DNA of 7,101 nt, taken from positions 1 to 7,101 of the forward strand of contig CABUAP010000067.1 in the NCBI GenBank assembly GCA_902489675.1, in the 5' to 3' direction. The translations under genes and the position numbers were made by a program. This DNA comes from an uncultured Azospirillum sp. (GTDB taxonomy: Bacteria > Pseudomonadota > Alphaproteobacteria > RF32 > CAG-239). Under the pieces are notes generated by a model. That model was not told the DNA's origin, did not search any database, and saw nothing but the letters and a program-made list of their open reading frames with translations. This document shows positions 1-6,412 of the stretch, piece after piece; within the stretch, counting starts at the first letter, position 1; every line of letters begins with the position of its first letter.

Positions 1-275
1 CATGAAAATGTGGAATTAATTGCAAAAAATTGTAACCTCTCAAATTGATTCTTCAGAAAAACGATTCCAGTATTCTGATCACTGCCATATTTGTACAGAA
101 TTTAATATTTAAGAAAAAGGCAATTGCGGTCCTAAATTATCAGCTAACCCTCCTCCGTTTAACCGGGAAAGTCATTCAGACCCCAAACCCAGCTGTTTAA
201 CCATGCTCAAAAGCGCTAAACAGCACCTAACAACACTTTTGCATACATTTCCCTAAAACTGTAAGACATTAAAGC
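1..275. other. AT-rich intergenic stretch, no gene seen
   Basis: No reading frame with a ribosome binding site is visible on either strand and stops are frequent in all frames. The only structure I can point to is an 8-bp inverted repeat, GCTGTTTA at 192-199 and TAAACAGC at 217-224, with a 17-nt loop, lying upstream of the hairpin terminator at 276-307. A CAT at 1-3 could be a minus-strand ATG leading out of the window, but no Shine-Dalgarno sequence precedes it, so I do not call a gene there. Confidence 0.5.
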
Positions 276-307
276 AAGAGCCCCTCTTTTTCAAAAGGGG
301 CTCTTTT
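276..307. terminator. hairpin terminator, probably bidirectional
   Basis: A perfect 10-bp stem, AAGAGCCCCT (276-285) with AGGGGCTCTT (296-305), closes a 10-nt loop. On the minus strand it lies 18 nt beyond the stop codon of the exported mosaic protein, so it is the natural end of the lipoprotein-comM-mosaic operon, although the U-run there (TTGCTTT) is interrupted. On the plus strand the stem is followed by TTTT, so it could also stop a rightward transcript from outside the gene cluster. Confidence 0.75.
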
Positions 308-322
308 ATCTGCAAGCTGACA

Positions 323-2851
323 CTACTTGCGTTCTTTGGCATCCATTGCTTCCGGCGCCTTTTGAACCGTATTTTCAATCAACGGCGCAACCGATTTCTG
401 ACGCCACGATTTTTGCGGTTTGGGCTTAGGCTGCGGAAAGGCTTTGCCGCAGATGCCGACACCCAAGCTCTTCATCGCCGTTTCAATCGGCAGGAAGACA
501 TCCGGTCCGTCTTGAATCGGACGCAAAGTGTGAGCCATACCGGTAATCCGTCCTTTTTCGTCAATCAGCACACCGCCGATGGTCGCACTTTGGACAAAGG
601 TATCAATCACAATCTGAGAAGTTCCGTCTTCATCATAACGATAGCCGCTGACTTTTCCGCCGGTTTCCAAATAGCCTTCGCTTTCTCCGGCCGTGAAATT
701 CAGCAGACCCAACGTCATAAAGTTGTCTTTATTAACGGCAGGCAGTTCCATATTAAGCGACAGCGGCGTATACTGCGTCGGCTGATCCAACACTAACAGC
801 GCGGTGTTTTTCTTCGGATTAATACGGAAAGCACGCGCTTTCAGTTTCTTACCGTTGATTGTTTCCAAAGCATAATTATTGTTGCTGCGGTCAACCAAAT
901 CGGCCGAAGTCATAACAAACAACTCGGAAATCAGCAACCCGGCGCCTTTTTTACCTTTTGCATTGGTAACGGAAACAACCGCGGTTCTGACTTTATAGAC
1001 ATTTTCCGGTCCCATATTGTCATAATCCGGCTGCTCCATAATACAGAGCTTGTCGCTTTCGATCATCGCCGACATATCACTCGGCAACGGTTCGACGGCT
1101 TCAACTTCATACATAACGGAACCATCAGATACCGCGCCGGAATCTTCAACAACGACACCGTCGATCACACCGCCGGTCGCCACAACAGCGCCGGTCGTCA
1201 TAATCTCGGTTACATTGCCTCCCTCAACCATTCCATAGCCGGCAGAAGATGCCCCCGAAGTTTCGACAATCTGACCGTCGACCATCTGCAATTCGGTCAC
1301 ATTGCTGCCTTCATAAGCTCCCGAACCGGCAGAAACAACACCGGAAGTTTCAATAATTTGACCGTCAACCATTTGCAGCTCGGTCACATTACCGCCGTTT
1401 GCCGTACCGTAACCGGCAGAAACAGCACCGGAATCTTCAATAATCTGACCGTCGACCATCTGCACGTCGGTCACATTACCGCCGACGGCTGCGCCATAAC
1501 CGGCAGATGCGGAACCGGAATTTTCAACGATCTGTCCATCCGCCAATTTGGCTTCCGGAACATTGATCCAGCCTTCGTTCATGCCATAGCCGCTCGAAAC
1601 GCTGCCCGAATCTTCCATAATTTTAATTTCTTTACTGAATTGACATTTGACCGGATCCATCTGGCGCTGCATATCAATCAAAGCATTGCGCTGTCTTTGC
1701 AGTTCTTCGGCCGACAAACGTTTAGACAATTGATCTTCAAACCCCGGGAGATTGCGAAGATTGTCAACCGCATCGGCAAACGCCCGCTCAATCAGCACGA
1801 TCTCGCCGTTGTACTCGCCGTCTTCGACCTCACCGTAACCAACACTCTTGCCTTTCCATAATACATTGGTCTTGGTCAAATCCATCAACCGCCAAACCAC
1901 CGTCATTTCCGATGATCCGATTCGCTTATCTTCTTTTTTAGCTTCGTCCCAGTTATATTCATCACACAAATTCATATAGTAATCGGTAATTTCCGCCGTC
2001 AAAACATATTCCGGCAGCGGACTGTCGGCTCGCAGGCACAAATCATTCGGCGTCTTAACCACTTTATAGCAGTCCGAAACCATATCGTCGAAAATTTCGA
2101 TAAAGCTCATATCCTTTTCAAGGATTCTGCCTTCATTCAAAATGGCGTTTTTGGTATCGCGGCGGCAGCCGAAAATACGAAAACGATATTTACCGAGCTT
2201 GCGAGAATAGCCGCTGTCGGTCATACCGTTTTTCAACCGAAAATCGACCCATTCCAATTCCAGCGGAGCAAAATCGCCGCATTGACGATGAACGGCACTG
2301 TAAAGGCTGTCATCATAAACGATATAGTTCTGAATATATTTCGGATTTGTTTTTTCCGGACGACAAGCCGGACCGTTACACGGTGCGCCGCCGAAAATGC
2401 TGCCGTTTTTATCACAGTTTACGCAAGGGCCGCCGCCGAAAATACTACCGTTTCTGTCACAGGTTACACAGGGGCCGCCGCCAAAGATGCTGCCGTCGCG
2501 ATCTTCTTTAACATTTCCGTATTCGTCAACCGAATCGGAAAAAAGCTGCTGACGGGCAGACATTTTAAATTCATCGGAACGAGGCGCCAGCGTATAAGCG
2601 ACGGGTTTGCCTGACTCTTCCGCCACATTTTTAGTTGCCGCCGGAATGCAGCCGCCGGGCTGTCTGGTTTCTACCGTTTTCACCGCCGGGCAGGCACAGT
2701 CTTCACCGCGTCCCATTTGCGCCGGACACGCACAGTCTTCAAGCACTTGCGGACAAGCGCCGTTCGCCGGACACTGCGCAAAAGCAGGCATTGCCAGCAC
2801 TGTCAATGCAGCGGCAAAAAAAGCTGTTTTAAGGGTCATTAATTTCTGCAT
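323..2851 (-). CDS. exported mosaic protein with Cys-rich and 29-residue repeats and a degenerate trypsin-like domain
   Basis: The product is 842 residues and I do not recognise it as a named protein. A Sec signal peptide spans residues 1-25 (hydrophobic core, then AFA before Gln26), so it should be exported. Next come a Cys-rich segment with two EDCACPA motifs (about 38-56) and three 15-residue repeats carrying GSIFGG-G/A-PC (117-161). Residues 170-390 (VLTAEITDYY, VVWRLMD, LWKG, RAFADAVDNL) resemble the auxiliary domains of outer-membrane or ABC-associated proteins, a loose inference. About five 29-residue repeats (SG..SAGYG...GGNVTELQMVDGQI) follow at 414-580. Residues 618-800 look like a trypsin/HtrA fold, but the expected catalytic His, Asp and Ser align with Asp651, Asn682 and Ile758, so it is probably not a protease. 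The tail is rich in Pro and Lys. The first ATG is chosen because AGGAGA at 2861-2866 sits 9 nt upstream; that site overlaps the end of comM, suggesting coupled translation. Confidence 0.85.
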   Translation of the reverse strand: MQKLMTLKTAFFAAALTVLAMPAFAQCPANGACPQVLEDCACPAQMGRGEDCACPAVKTVETRQPGGCIPAATKNVAEESGKPVAYTLAPRSDEFKMSARQQLFSDSVDEYGNVKEDRDGSIFGGGPCVTCDRNGSIFGGGPCVNCDKNGSIFGGAPCNGPACRPEKTNPKYIQNYIVYDDSLYSAVHRQCGDFAPLELEWVDFRLKNGMTDSGYSRKLGKYRFRIFGCRRDTKNAILNEGRILEKDMSFIEIFDDMVSDCYKVVKTPNDLCLRADSPLPEYVLTAEITDYYMNLCDEYNWDEAKKEDKRIGSSEMTVVWRLMDLTKTNVLWKGKSVGYGEVEDGEYNGEIVLIERAFADAVDNLRNLPGFEDQLSKRLSAEELQRQRNALIDMQRQMDPVKCQFSKEIKIMEDSGSVSSGYGMNEGWINVPEAKLADGQIVENSGSASAGYGAAVGGNVTDVQMVDGQIIEDSGAVSAGYGTANGGNVTELQMVDGQIIETSGVVSAGSGAYEGSNVTELQMVDGQIVETSGASSAGYGMVEGGNVTEIMTTGAVVATGGVIDGVVVEDSGAVSDGSVMYEVEAVEPLPSDMSAMIESDKLCIMEQPDYDNMGPENVYKVRTAVVSVTNAKGKKGAGLLISELFVMTSADLVDRSNNNYALETINGKKLKARAFRINPKKNTALLVLDQPTQYTPLSLNMELPAVNKDNFMTLGLLNFTAGESEGYLETGGKVSGYRYDEDGTSQIVIDTFVQSATIGGVLIDEKGRITGMAHTLRPIQDGPDVFLPIETAMKSLGVGICGKAFPQPKPKPQKSWRQKSVAPLIENTVQKAPEAMDAKERK
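1112..1612 (-). repeat. tandem 87-bp repeats encoding 29-residue units
   Basis: This block of the mosaic gene encodes residues 414-580. Units begin at residues 414, 444, 473, 502 and 531, with a partial one at 570. The best-conserved parts are SG..SAGYG, GGNVTELQ and VDGQI(I/V)E. Units 2 to 4 are exactly 29 residues (87 bp), the first is 30, and the fifth is enlarged to about 39 by an insertion. The regular Gly and Val pattern suggests a beta-rich stalk or filamentous surface, but this is inference. Such arrays can expand or contract by recombination. Confidence 0.85.
2369..2503 (-). repeat. three tandem 45-bp repeats encoding GSIFGG-PC units
   Basis: Residues 117-161 of the mosaic protein are three back-to-back 15-residue units. 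The first two have the form D-R-(D/N)-GSIFGGGPCV-(T/N)-C. The third begins DKN, has GGAPC, and loses the second Cys at its usual place. The paired Cys four residues apart could form disulfides in the periplasm or bind metal; the sequence does not say which. Confidence 0.85.
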
Positions 2852-2857
2852 TATATT

Positions 2858-4387
2858 TCATCTCCTAGATTTATAGTCAGGCGTTTTCCATCGCAAAGAC
2901 AGAGCCTCGGCGATATGTATTCTAAGCAATTTATTTTCATTTTGCAAGTCCGCAATTGTCCTCGCCAGCCGCAAAGTGCGGTGATAGGCGCGAGCAGACA
3001 TTCCCGTACGGTCGGCATAAGACAAAAGCAGCGCTTTGGCCTCATTGTCAAGCGCCGCCGCCTGCTCCAAAAACTCGCCCTTCAGCTGAGAATTGGTCAG
3101 AAGCAGCGGGTTCCCCAAAGCGGCAAAACGTTTTTTTTGAATTTCTCGCGCGGCGATCACCCTTTGGCGGATCTCATCCGAACTCTCTCCCGCTTTGACA
3201 TCGGCCAACTCCCAAGGATTGACCGCCGGCACGTCAATCTGAATATCGATCCGATCCAGCAACGGCCCCGAAATCCGCGCACGATATTCTTCCGCGCATT
3301 TGGGCGCCCGGCTGCATTCCTGTCCGGGAAGACCGAAATTGCCGCAGCGGCAGGGGTTCATCGCCGCCACCAACTGAAAGCGGGCGGGAAAAACGGTATG
3401 AGAATTAACTCGGGATACGGCAATACAACCATTCTCCAACGGTTGTCGCAAAGCCTCGAGCGTCGGCCGGGCAAACTCCGGCAATTCGTCCAAAAACAAC
3501 ACCCCGTTATGCGCCAGCGAAATTTCTCCCGGACGCGCTTTCCGCCCGCCGCCGACCAATGCCGGGGTGGAAGCGCTGTGATGCGGATCGCGGAAAGGCC
3601 GTTCAAAACTGATAGAGCCGTCTTTCAGCTCACCGGCAATCGAATGAATCATGCTGGTTTCAATTGCTTCTTCGGTTGTCATCGGCGGCAAAATCGACGG
3701 CAGCCGCGCCGCCAACATCGATTTTCCGGCTCCCGGCGGACCGGACATAATCAGATTATGACCGCCGGCCGCAGCAATTTCCATGGCTCGTTTGGCCGTT
3801 TCCTGTCCTTTAACATCTCTCATATCGGCAAAAGAAACCCGGCTTTCGCGACGCCTGGCTTCGGGAAAATTAATTTCGGCATTGCCTTGAAAATAATTAA
3901 TCAACTGCAGCAGCGAACGCGCCGCCAAAATATCGGTCACCCCGGCCCATACCGCCTCGCTGCCCTGCGTTTCGGGACAAATAACACCGCAGCCCTGTTT
4001 TCTGGCCGCAATTGCTGCCGGCAGCACTCCGTTGATGTTTACCAACGTGCCGTCCAAACCAAGCTCGCCGAGTGCAATGTAAGGAAAAATTTTTTCTTGG
4101 GGAATAACTTCCATCCCCGCCAAAAGGCCGAGGGCAAGCGGCAGATCAAAATGCGATCCCTCTTTCAGCAAATCGGCCGGCGACAGGTTAACGGTAATTC
4201 TTTTGGCCGGCAGCTTCAACCCGAGGGCGGTAAACGCCGCACGGATTCGTTCCCGGCTTTCCGCCACCGCTTTATCCGGCAGGCCGACAATCGTAAAAGC
4301 GGGCATCCCCGCCGAAATCTGTACCTGAAGCTCTACGTTTAGAATTTCCAGTCCGTTAAAAGCGACGGTATTAACCCGGGACAGCAT
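2858..4387 (-). CDS. comM: YifB/ComM family Mg-chelatase-like AAA+ ATPase
   Basis: The 509-residue protein matches the family's usual length of about 500. It opens with the typical MLSRVNTVAFNGLE start and a ChlI-like N-terminal domain (about 1-125). The Mg-chelatase AAA+ domain (about 188-395) has Walker A GPPGAGKS at 216-223 and Walker B GVLFLDE at 295-301. The Cys346-x-Cys348...Cys358...Cys364 cluster of this family is intact, followed by SGPLLDRIDI. A C-terminal Mg-chelatase domain (about 405-500) ends the protein. In naturally competent bacteria ComM is a hexameric helicase that extends branch migration of incoming single-stranded DNA; in other species the role is less certain. GAGGTGG just upstream is the ribosome binding site and lies in the end of the lipoprotein gene, whose stop is 3 nt before this ATG. 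The next gene starts 6 nt after this stop. The protein is cytoplasmic, unlike its two exported neighbours. Confidence 0.95.
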   Translation of the reverse strand: MLSRVNTVAFNGLEILNVELQVQISAGMPAFTIVGLPDKAVAESRERIRAAFTALGLKLPAKRITVNLSPADLLKEGSHFDLPLALGLLAGMEVIPQEKIFPYIALGELGLDGTLVNINGVLPAAIAARKQGCGVICPETQGSEAVWAGVTDILAARSLLQLINYFQGNAEINFPEARRRESRVSFADMRDVKGQETAKRAMEIAAAGGHNLIMSGPPGAGKSMLAARLPSILPPMTTEEAIETSMIHSIAGELKDGSISFERPFRDPHHSASTPALVGGGRKARPGEISLAHNGVLFLDELPEFARPTLEALRQPLENGCIAVSRVNSHTVFPARFQLVAAMNPCRCGNFGLPGQECSRAPKCAEEYRARISGPLLDRIDIQIDVPAVNPWELADVKAGESSDEIRQRVIAAREIQKKRFAALGNPLLLTNSQLKGEFLEQAAALDNEAKALLLSYADRTGMSARAYHRTLRLARTIADLQNENKLLRIHIAEALSLRWKTPDYKSRR

Positions 4388-4390
4388 CCG

Positions 4391-4732
4391 TTACCACCTC
4401 GGCGCTTTTTCGTTTTCTCTCCAGCGGCGGGTCGGATAGGTATCGGTTGTCAGAAAGTCATATTTGGCCGGGCGGTAAGGCAGATCCTGAACACGAACAA
4501 AACATTCCGCCTCCAGCGCGCGGGCGCATTCTTCCGCCGTCACATCTCCGGTATCGCGGCAGCAGGCCAGCTTGCCGCTTGTCTGATGCTGCAGCAAAAT
4601 CACCGGTTCCACGTTTTTGGGTTCTGTCCCGAGGATAACAACCTGAGCGGCCTCATCCTCTGCGGAAATTGACGAACAGGCACATAACGCCAACAATGAC
4701 GCTGCCCCCAATGCGATCAGTTTTGCCTTCAT
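4391..4732 (-). CDS. small Cys-containing lipoprotein of unknown function
   Basis: The 113-residue product begins MKAKLIALGAASLLALCACSS, a short basic start, a hydrophobic core and a lipobox-like LCAC. Cys19 is the likely lipidated residue; Cys17 is the alternative. The mature part has four further Cys (57, 58, 69 and 77) in ACCRD...EECARALEAEC, which could form two disulfides, and a basic, Trp-containing C terminus. I do not recognise a family. The frame stays open upstream and could add 47 residues, but I chose the internal ATG because AAGGA at 4740-4744 precedes it by 7 nt, a lipoprotein signal begins exactly there, and the best promoter lies inside the would-be extension. It is the first gene of the operon, 3 nt before comM. 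Confidence 0.75.
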   Translation of the reverse strand: MKAKLIALGAASLLALCACSSISAEDEAAQVVILGTEPKNVEPVILLQHQTSGKLACCRDTGDVTAEECARALEAECFVRVQDLPYRPAKYDFLTTDTYPTRRWRENEKAPRW

Positions 4733-4763
4733 CTTTTCATCCTTGTTTAAAACACTTTTTCCC

Positions 4764-4791
4764 ATCATAAGGCATTTATATTTATTTGCAA
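4764..4791 (-). promoter_or_regulatory. probable sigma-70 promoter of the lipoprotein-comM operon
   Basis: Read on the minus strand, TTGCAA (4791-4786) is separated by 16 nt from TATGAT (4769-4764). The expected start near 4757 leaves a leader of about 25 nt containing the AAGGA ribosome binding site of the lipoprotein gene. This is a sequence match only. Confidence 0.6.
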
Positions 4792-4925
4792 TAAATTTTG
4801 TTACCGGATTCCGGGCTTTTTCAAATGCCGGACAGAGCAAACAAACCAAAGTTTTTCCGCCTGCCCCGCCCAATCCGATCGCCGCGGTTTTTATAACCGC
4901 CGTCGGTAAAAAAACAAAAAAAAGC
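4792..4925. other. divergent intergenic region, no gene
   Basis: This stretch lies between the two divergent promoters. It contains a hairpin, GCGGTT (4884-4889) with AACCGC (4895-4900), followed on the plus strand by an A-rich run (4907-4923). I see no coding region, and no regulator site I can name. Confidence 0.4.
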
Positions 4926-4953
4926 TTGCCAAAATAAACTTTTAAGCTATATT
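4925..4953 (+). promoter_or_regulatory. probable promoter of the rpsF operon
   Basis: TTGCCA at 4926-4931 and TATATT at 4948-4953 are 16 nt apart; read as CTTGCC / CTATAT this fits the alphaproteobacterial housekeeping promoter pattern. The predicted start near 4960 gives a leader of about 100 nt before rpsF, long enough to hold the RNA structures at 4968-5034. A second TTGCCA (4966-4971) is 20 nt from TATACA (4992-4997) and is a poorer candidate. Confidence 0.6.
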
Positions 4954-4967
4954 AAGCAGCGTCCCTT

Positions 4968-5034
4968 GCCAAAACCGTTGTGGTTTTTGGCTATACATAA
5001 ACCGTTTTCTCTGCTCTAACGGAGAAAATATTGT
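4968..5034 (+). promoter_or_regulatory. structured rpsF leader, candidate S6:S18 autoregulatory motif
   Basis: Two hairpins can form in the predicted leader. The first pairs GCCAAAACC (4968-4976) with GGTTTTTGGC (4982-4991), with one bulged base. The second has a lower helix ACATA (4995-4999) with TATTGT (5029-5034, one bulged base), then an unpaired 5'-side bulge AACCG (5000-5004), then a 7-bp upper helix TTTTCTC (5005-5011) with GAGAAAA (5022-5028). A CCG in a bulge directly below an upper hairpin is the hallmark, as I recall it, of the known rpsF leader bound by the S6:S18 protein complex, which lowers translation when these proteins are in excess. The ribosome binding site begins 11 nt downstream of the lower helix. 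Assignment is by eye and not verified by a covariance model. Confidence 0.5.
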
Positions 5035-5060
5035 TGAGAATCCACAAGGAGATATATTTA

Positions 5061-5399
5061 ATGCAAAAATACGAAAGCGTGCTGATTGCACGTCAGGATC
5101 TCGGCACTTCTCAGGTTAATAACATTGTTTCGGACTTGTCCGAAGTTATTAAAAAAGAAGGCGGCGAGGTTGTAAGAGTGGATAACTGGGGTCTGAAGAC
5201 TCTGGCTTACCGCATCAAGAAAAACCGCAAAGGTCACTATGTTATCATGAACATTTCTGCTCCGGCCAACGCTATCGCCGAGTATGAAAGAATCATGCGC
5301 TTTAACGAAGACATCATTCGTTATATGACCATCCGTGTTGACGAATTCTCTGAAGGCGTTGCCGCGGAAGAAAAAGAAACTGAAGAATCTGCGGAGTAA
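5061..5399 (+). CDS. rpsF: 30S ribosomal protein S6
   Basis: The 112-residue protein starts MQKYESVLIARQDL and contains the S6 signatures WGLKTLAYRIKKNRKGHY (about 46-63) and ERIMRFNEDIIRY (about 76-88). It ends in the usual acidic Glu-rich tail. S6 binds the central domain of 16S rRNA as a heterodimer with S18, whose gene follows directly. The frame is open from 5031, but the ATG at 5061 is the real start: AAGGAG at 5046-5051 precedes it with a 9-nt spacing and family alignment begins there. It is the first gene of the rpsF-rpsR-rplI operon. Confidence 0.97.
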   Translation: MQKYESVLIARQDLGTSQVNNIVSDLSEVIKKEGGEVVRVDNWGLKTLAYRIKKNRKGHYVIMNISAPANAIAEYERIMRFNEDIIRYMTIRVDEFSEGVAAEEKETEESAE

Positions 5400-5405
5400 T
5401 TGATC

Positions 5406-5633
5406 ATGAACAAACAAGTATTCTTTAAGAAAAAGAAATCCTGCCCGTTTTCCGGCGAAGACGGCATGAAAATCGATTACAAGGATGTTAAACTGCTTTC
5501 CCGCTACATTTCGGAAAAAGGCAAAATCATCCCGAGCCGTATCACCTCGGTTTCCGCCAAGAAACAAAGAGAATTGGCCCGCGCCATCAAACGCGCCCGC
5601 TACATTGCTCTGCTTCCGTTTGTCGCCAATTAA
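5406..5633 (+). CDS. rpsR: 30S ribosomal protein S18
   Basis: The 75-residue protein shows the S18 core: a basic start with KKKKSCPF, IDYKDVKLL, GKIIPSRIT, and KKQRELARAIKRARYIALLPF at the end. It is a small rRNA-binding protein of the 30S platform and partner of S6. A TTG at 5400 is in frame, but I chose the ATG at 5406, which gives the family's normal N terminus and places GCGGAG (5391-5396, inside the end of rpsF) 9 nt upstream. Six nucleotides separate it from rpsF, consistent with coupled translation and equal supply of the two partners. Confidence 0.97.
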   Translation: MNKQVFFKKKKSCPFSGEDGMKIDYKDVKLLSRYISEKGKIIPSRITSVSAKKQRELARAIKRARYIALLPFVAN

Positions 5634-5644
5634 GGAGAAAAGAG

Positions 5645-6130
5645 ATGGAAGTTATTCTTTTGGAACATATAAACAAATTGGGTAAAATGGGCGACAAAGT
5701 AAACGTTAAGAACGGTTATGCCCGCAACTACCTGCTGCCGACTAAAAAAGCCCTTCGCGCAACTGCCGAAAACTTGGCTTTTTATGAAAAACAGAAAGCG
5801 GAACTGGAAGCTCACAACAAAGCTCTGTTCGAGAGCGCTTCCAAACAGTCTGAAGAACTGCAGGGCTTCAAAGTCGTGCTGATCCGTCAGGCTGCCGAAA
5901 CCGGCCAGCTTTACGGTTCGGTTACCATCCGCGACATCGCTTCGGCCATGAAAGAAGCCGGCGTTAACGTTGAACGCCGTTATATCAACCTCGAACGCCC
6001 GATCAAAGACCTCGGCGTTTATCAGGTTAAGCTCAGCCTTCACCCGGAAGTCAGCCAGACCATTTTGGTCAATGTTGCCCGTACGGACGAAGAAGCTAAA
6101 AAACAGGAAAACGCTTTTAACAAAGAATAG
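5645..6130 (+). CDS. rplI: 50S ribosomal protein L9
   Basis: The 161-residue protein begins MEVILLEHINKLGKMGDKV and continues NGYARNYLLPTKKA, the L9 signature of the N-terminal rRNA-binding domain (about 1-50). A charged connecting helix (about 50-85) and a C-terminal domain with LYGSVTIRDIA (about 91-101) follow. L9 binds 23S rRNA near the base of the L1 stalk and affects frame maintenance. AAGGAG at 5632-5637, overlapping the rpsR stop codon, precedes the ATG by 7 nt. It is the last gene of the operon; a strong terminator begins 19 nt after its stop codon. The length is slightly above the usual 148-150 because of a short charged C-terminal extension. Confidence 0.97.
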   Translation: MEVILLEHINKLGKMGDKVNVKNGYARNYLLPTKKALRATAENLAFYEKQKAELEAHNKALFESASKQSEELQGFKVVLIRQAAETGQLYGSVTIRDIASAMKEAGVNVERRYINLERPIKDLGVYQVKLSLHPEVSQTILVNVARTDEEAKKQENAFNKE

Positions 6131-6148
6131 TTTTCGGTTTAAGCGCCC

Positions 6149-6178
6149 AAACCCCGGGTTTTTATCCGGGGTTTTTTT
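6149..6178 (+). terminator. intrinsic terminator of the rpsF-rpsR-rplI operon
   Basis: AAACCCCGG (6149-6157) pairs with CCGGGGTTT (6166-6174) around an 8-nt loop, and the stem runs into seven consecutive T residues (6172-6178). This is a textbook rho-independent terminator just after the rplI stop codon. Confidence 0.93.
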
Positions 6179-6210
6179 GTATTAATGCCTTACAGACTCA
6201 CCCCATCTTT

Positions 6211-6238
6211 TGTCATACTGAATTTATTTCAGCACCTC
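6211..6238 (+). repeat. interspersed palindromic repeat, diverged copy
   Basis: A 28-nt element beginning TGTCATACTGAA, with the internal palindrome CTGAA-TTTAT-TTCAG. It aligns to the reverse complement of the element at 6385-6412 with about 20 of 28 matches. I recall elements of this form, scattered in intergenic DNA, from alphaproteobacteria. Confidence 0.65.
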
Positions 6239-6246
6239 TTATCATA

Positions 6247-6384
6247 TCCCTATCTCTCCTCTTGCCCCTTCTCCTTTCTCTCCCCTTCTTTCCTCCCTAT
6301 CTTTCCCTTTTCTCCTCTTTTTCCGTTTTCCTTGTTTCCTTCTCCTCTCCCCTTTCTCTTTATTCCCCTTTCTCCTCTCCCTTT
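6247..6384. repeat. polypyrimidine/polypurine tract
   Basis: Of 138 bases on the plus strand, 132 are C or T; the purines are at 6252, 6264, 6299, 6325, 6334 and 6362. The octamer TCTCCTCT recurs at 6311, 6341 and 6371, exactly 30 nt apart, hinting at old tandem duplication. Frames through it give only low-complexity Ser/Pro/Phe or Lys/Arg/Glu/Gly peptides, so it is not treated as coding. Confidence 0.9.
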
Positions 6385-6412
6385 GAGATCCCGAAACAAG
6401 TTCGGGATGACA
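6385..6412 (-). repeat. interspersed palindromic repeat, well-conserved copy
   Basis: GAGATCCCGAA-ACAAG-TTCGGGATGACA contains an 8-bp-scale palindrome (TCCCGAA / TTCGGGA) and is inverted relative to the element at 6211-6238. The two face each other across the polypyrimidine tract. The form GTCATCCCGAACTTGTTTCGGGAT is the version I recall from alphaproteobacterial genomes. Confidence 0.75.

Noticed and set aside
2915..4342. Long plus-strand open frame (475 codons) opposite comM
   Set aside because: It is the antisense shadow of a clearly conserved ATPase, is rich in Arg/Gln/Asn typical of such shadows, and has no ribosome binding site.
4733..4873. 47-residue N-terminal extension of the lipoprotein
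   Set aside because: It would bury the lipoprotein signal, contains the best promoter, and lacks a ribosome binding site at its ATG, whereas the internal ATG has AAGGA 7 nt upstream.
4884..4900. Hairpin GCGGTT/AACCGC as a terminator
   Set aside because: No U-tract follows the stem on either strand; the nearby A-run is on the wrong side for termination.
5031..5060. Upstream-extended start for rpsF
   Set aside because: The extension consists of leader sequence including the ribosome binding site; S6 homology begins at the ATG at 5061.
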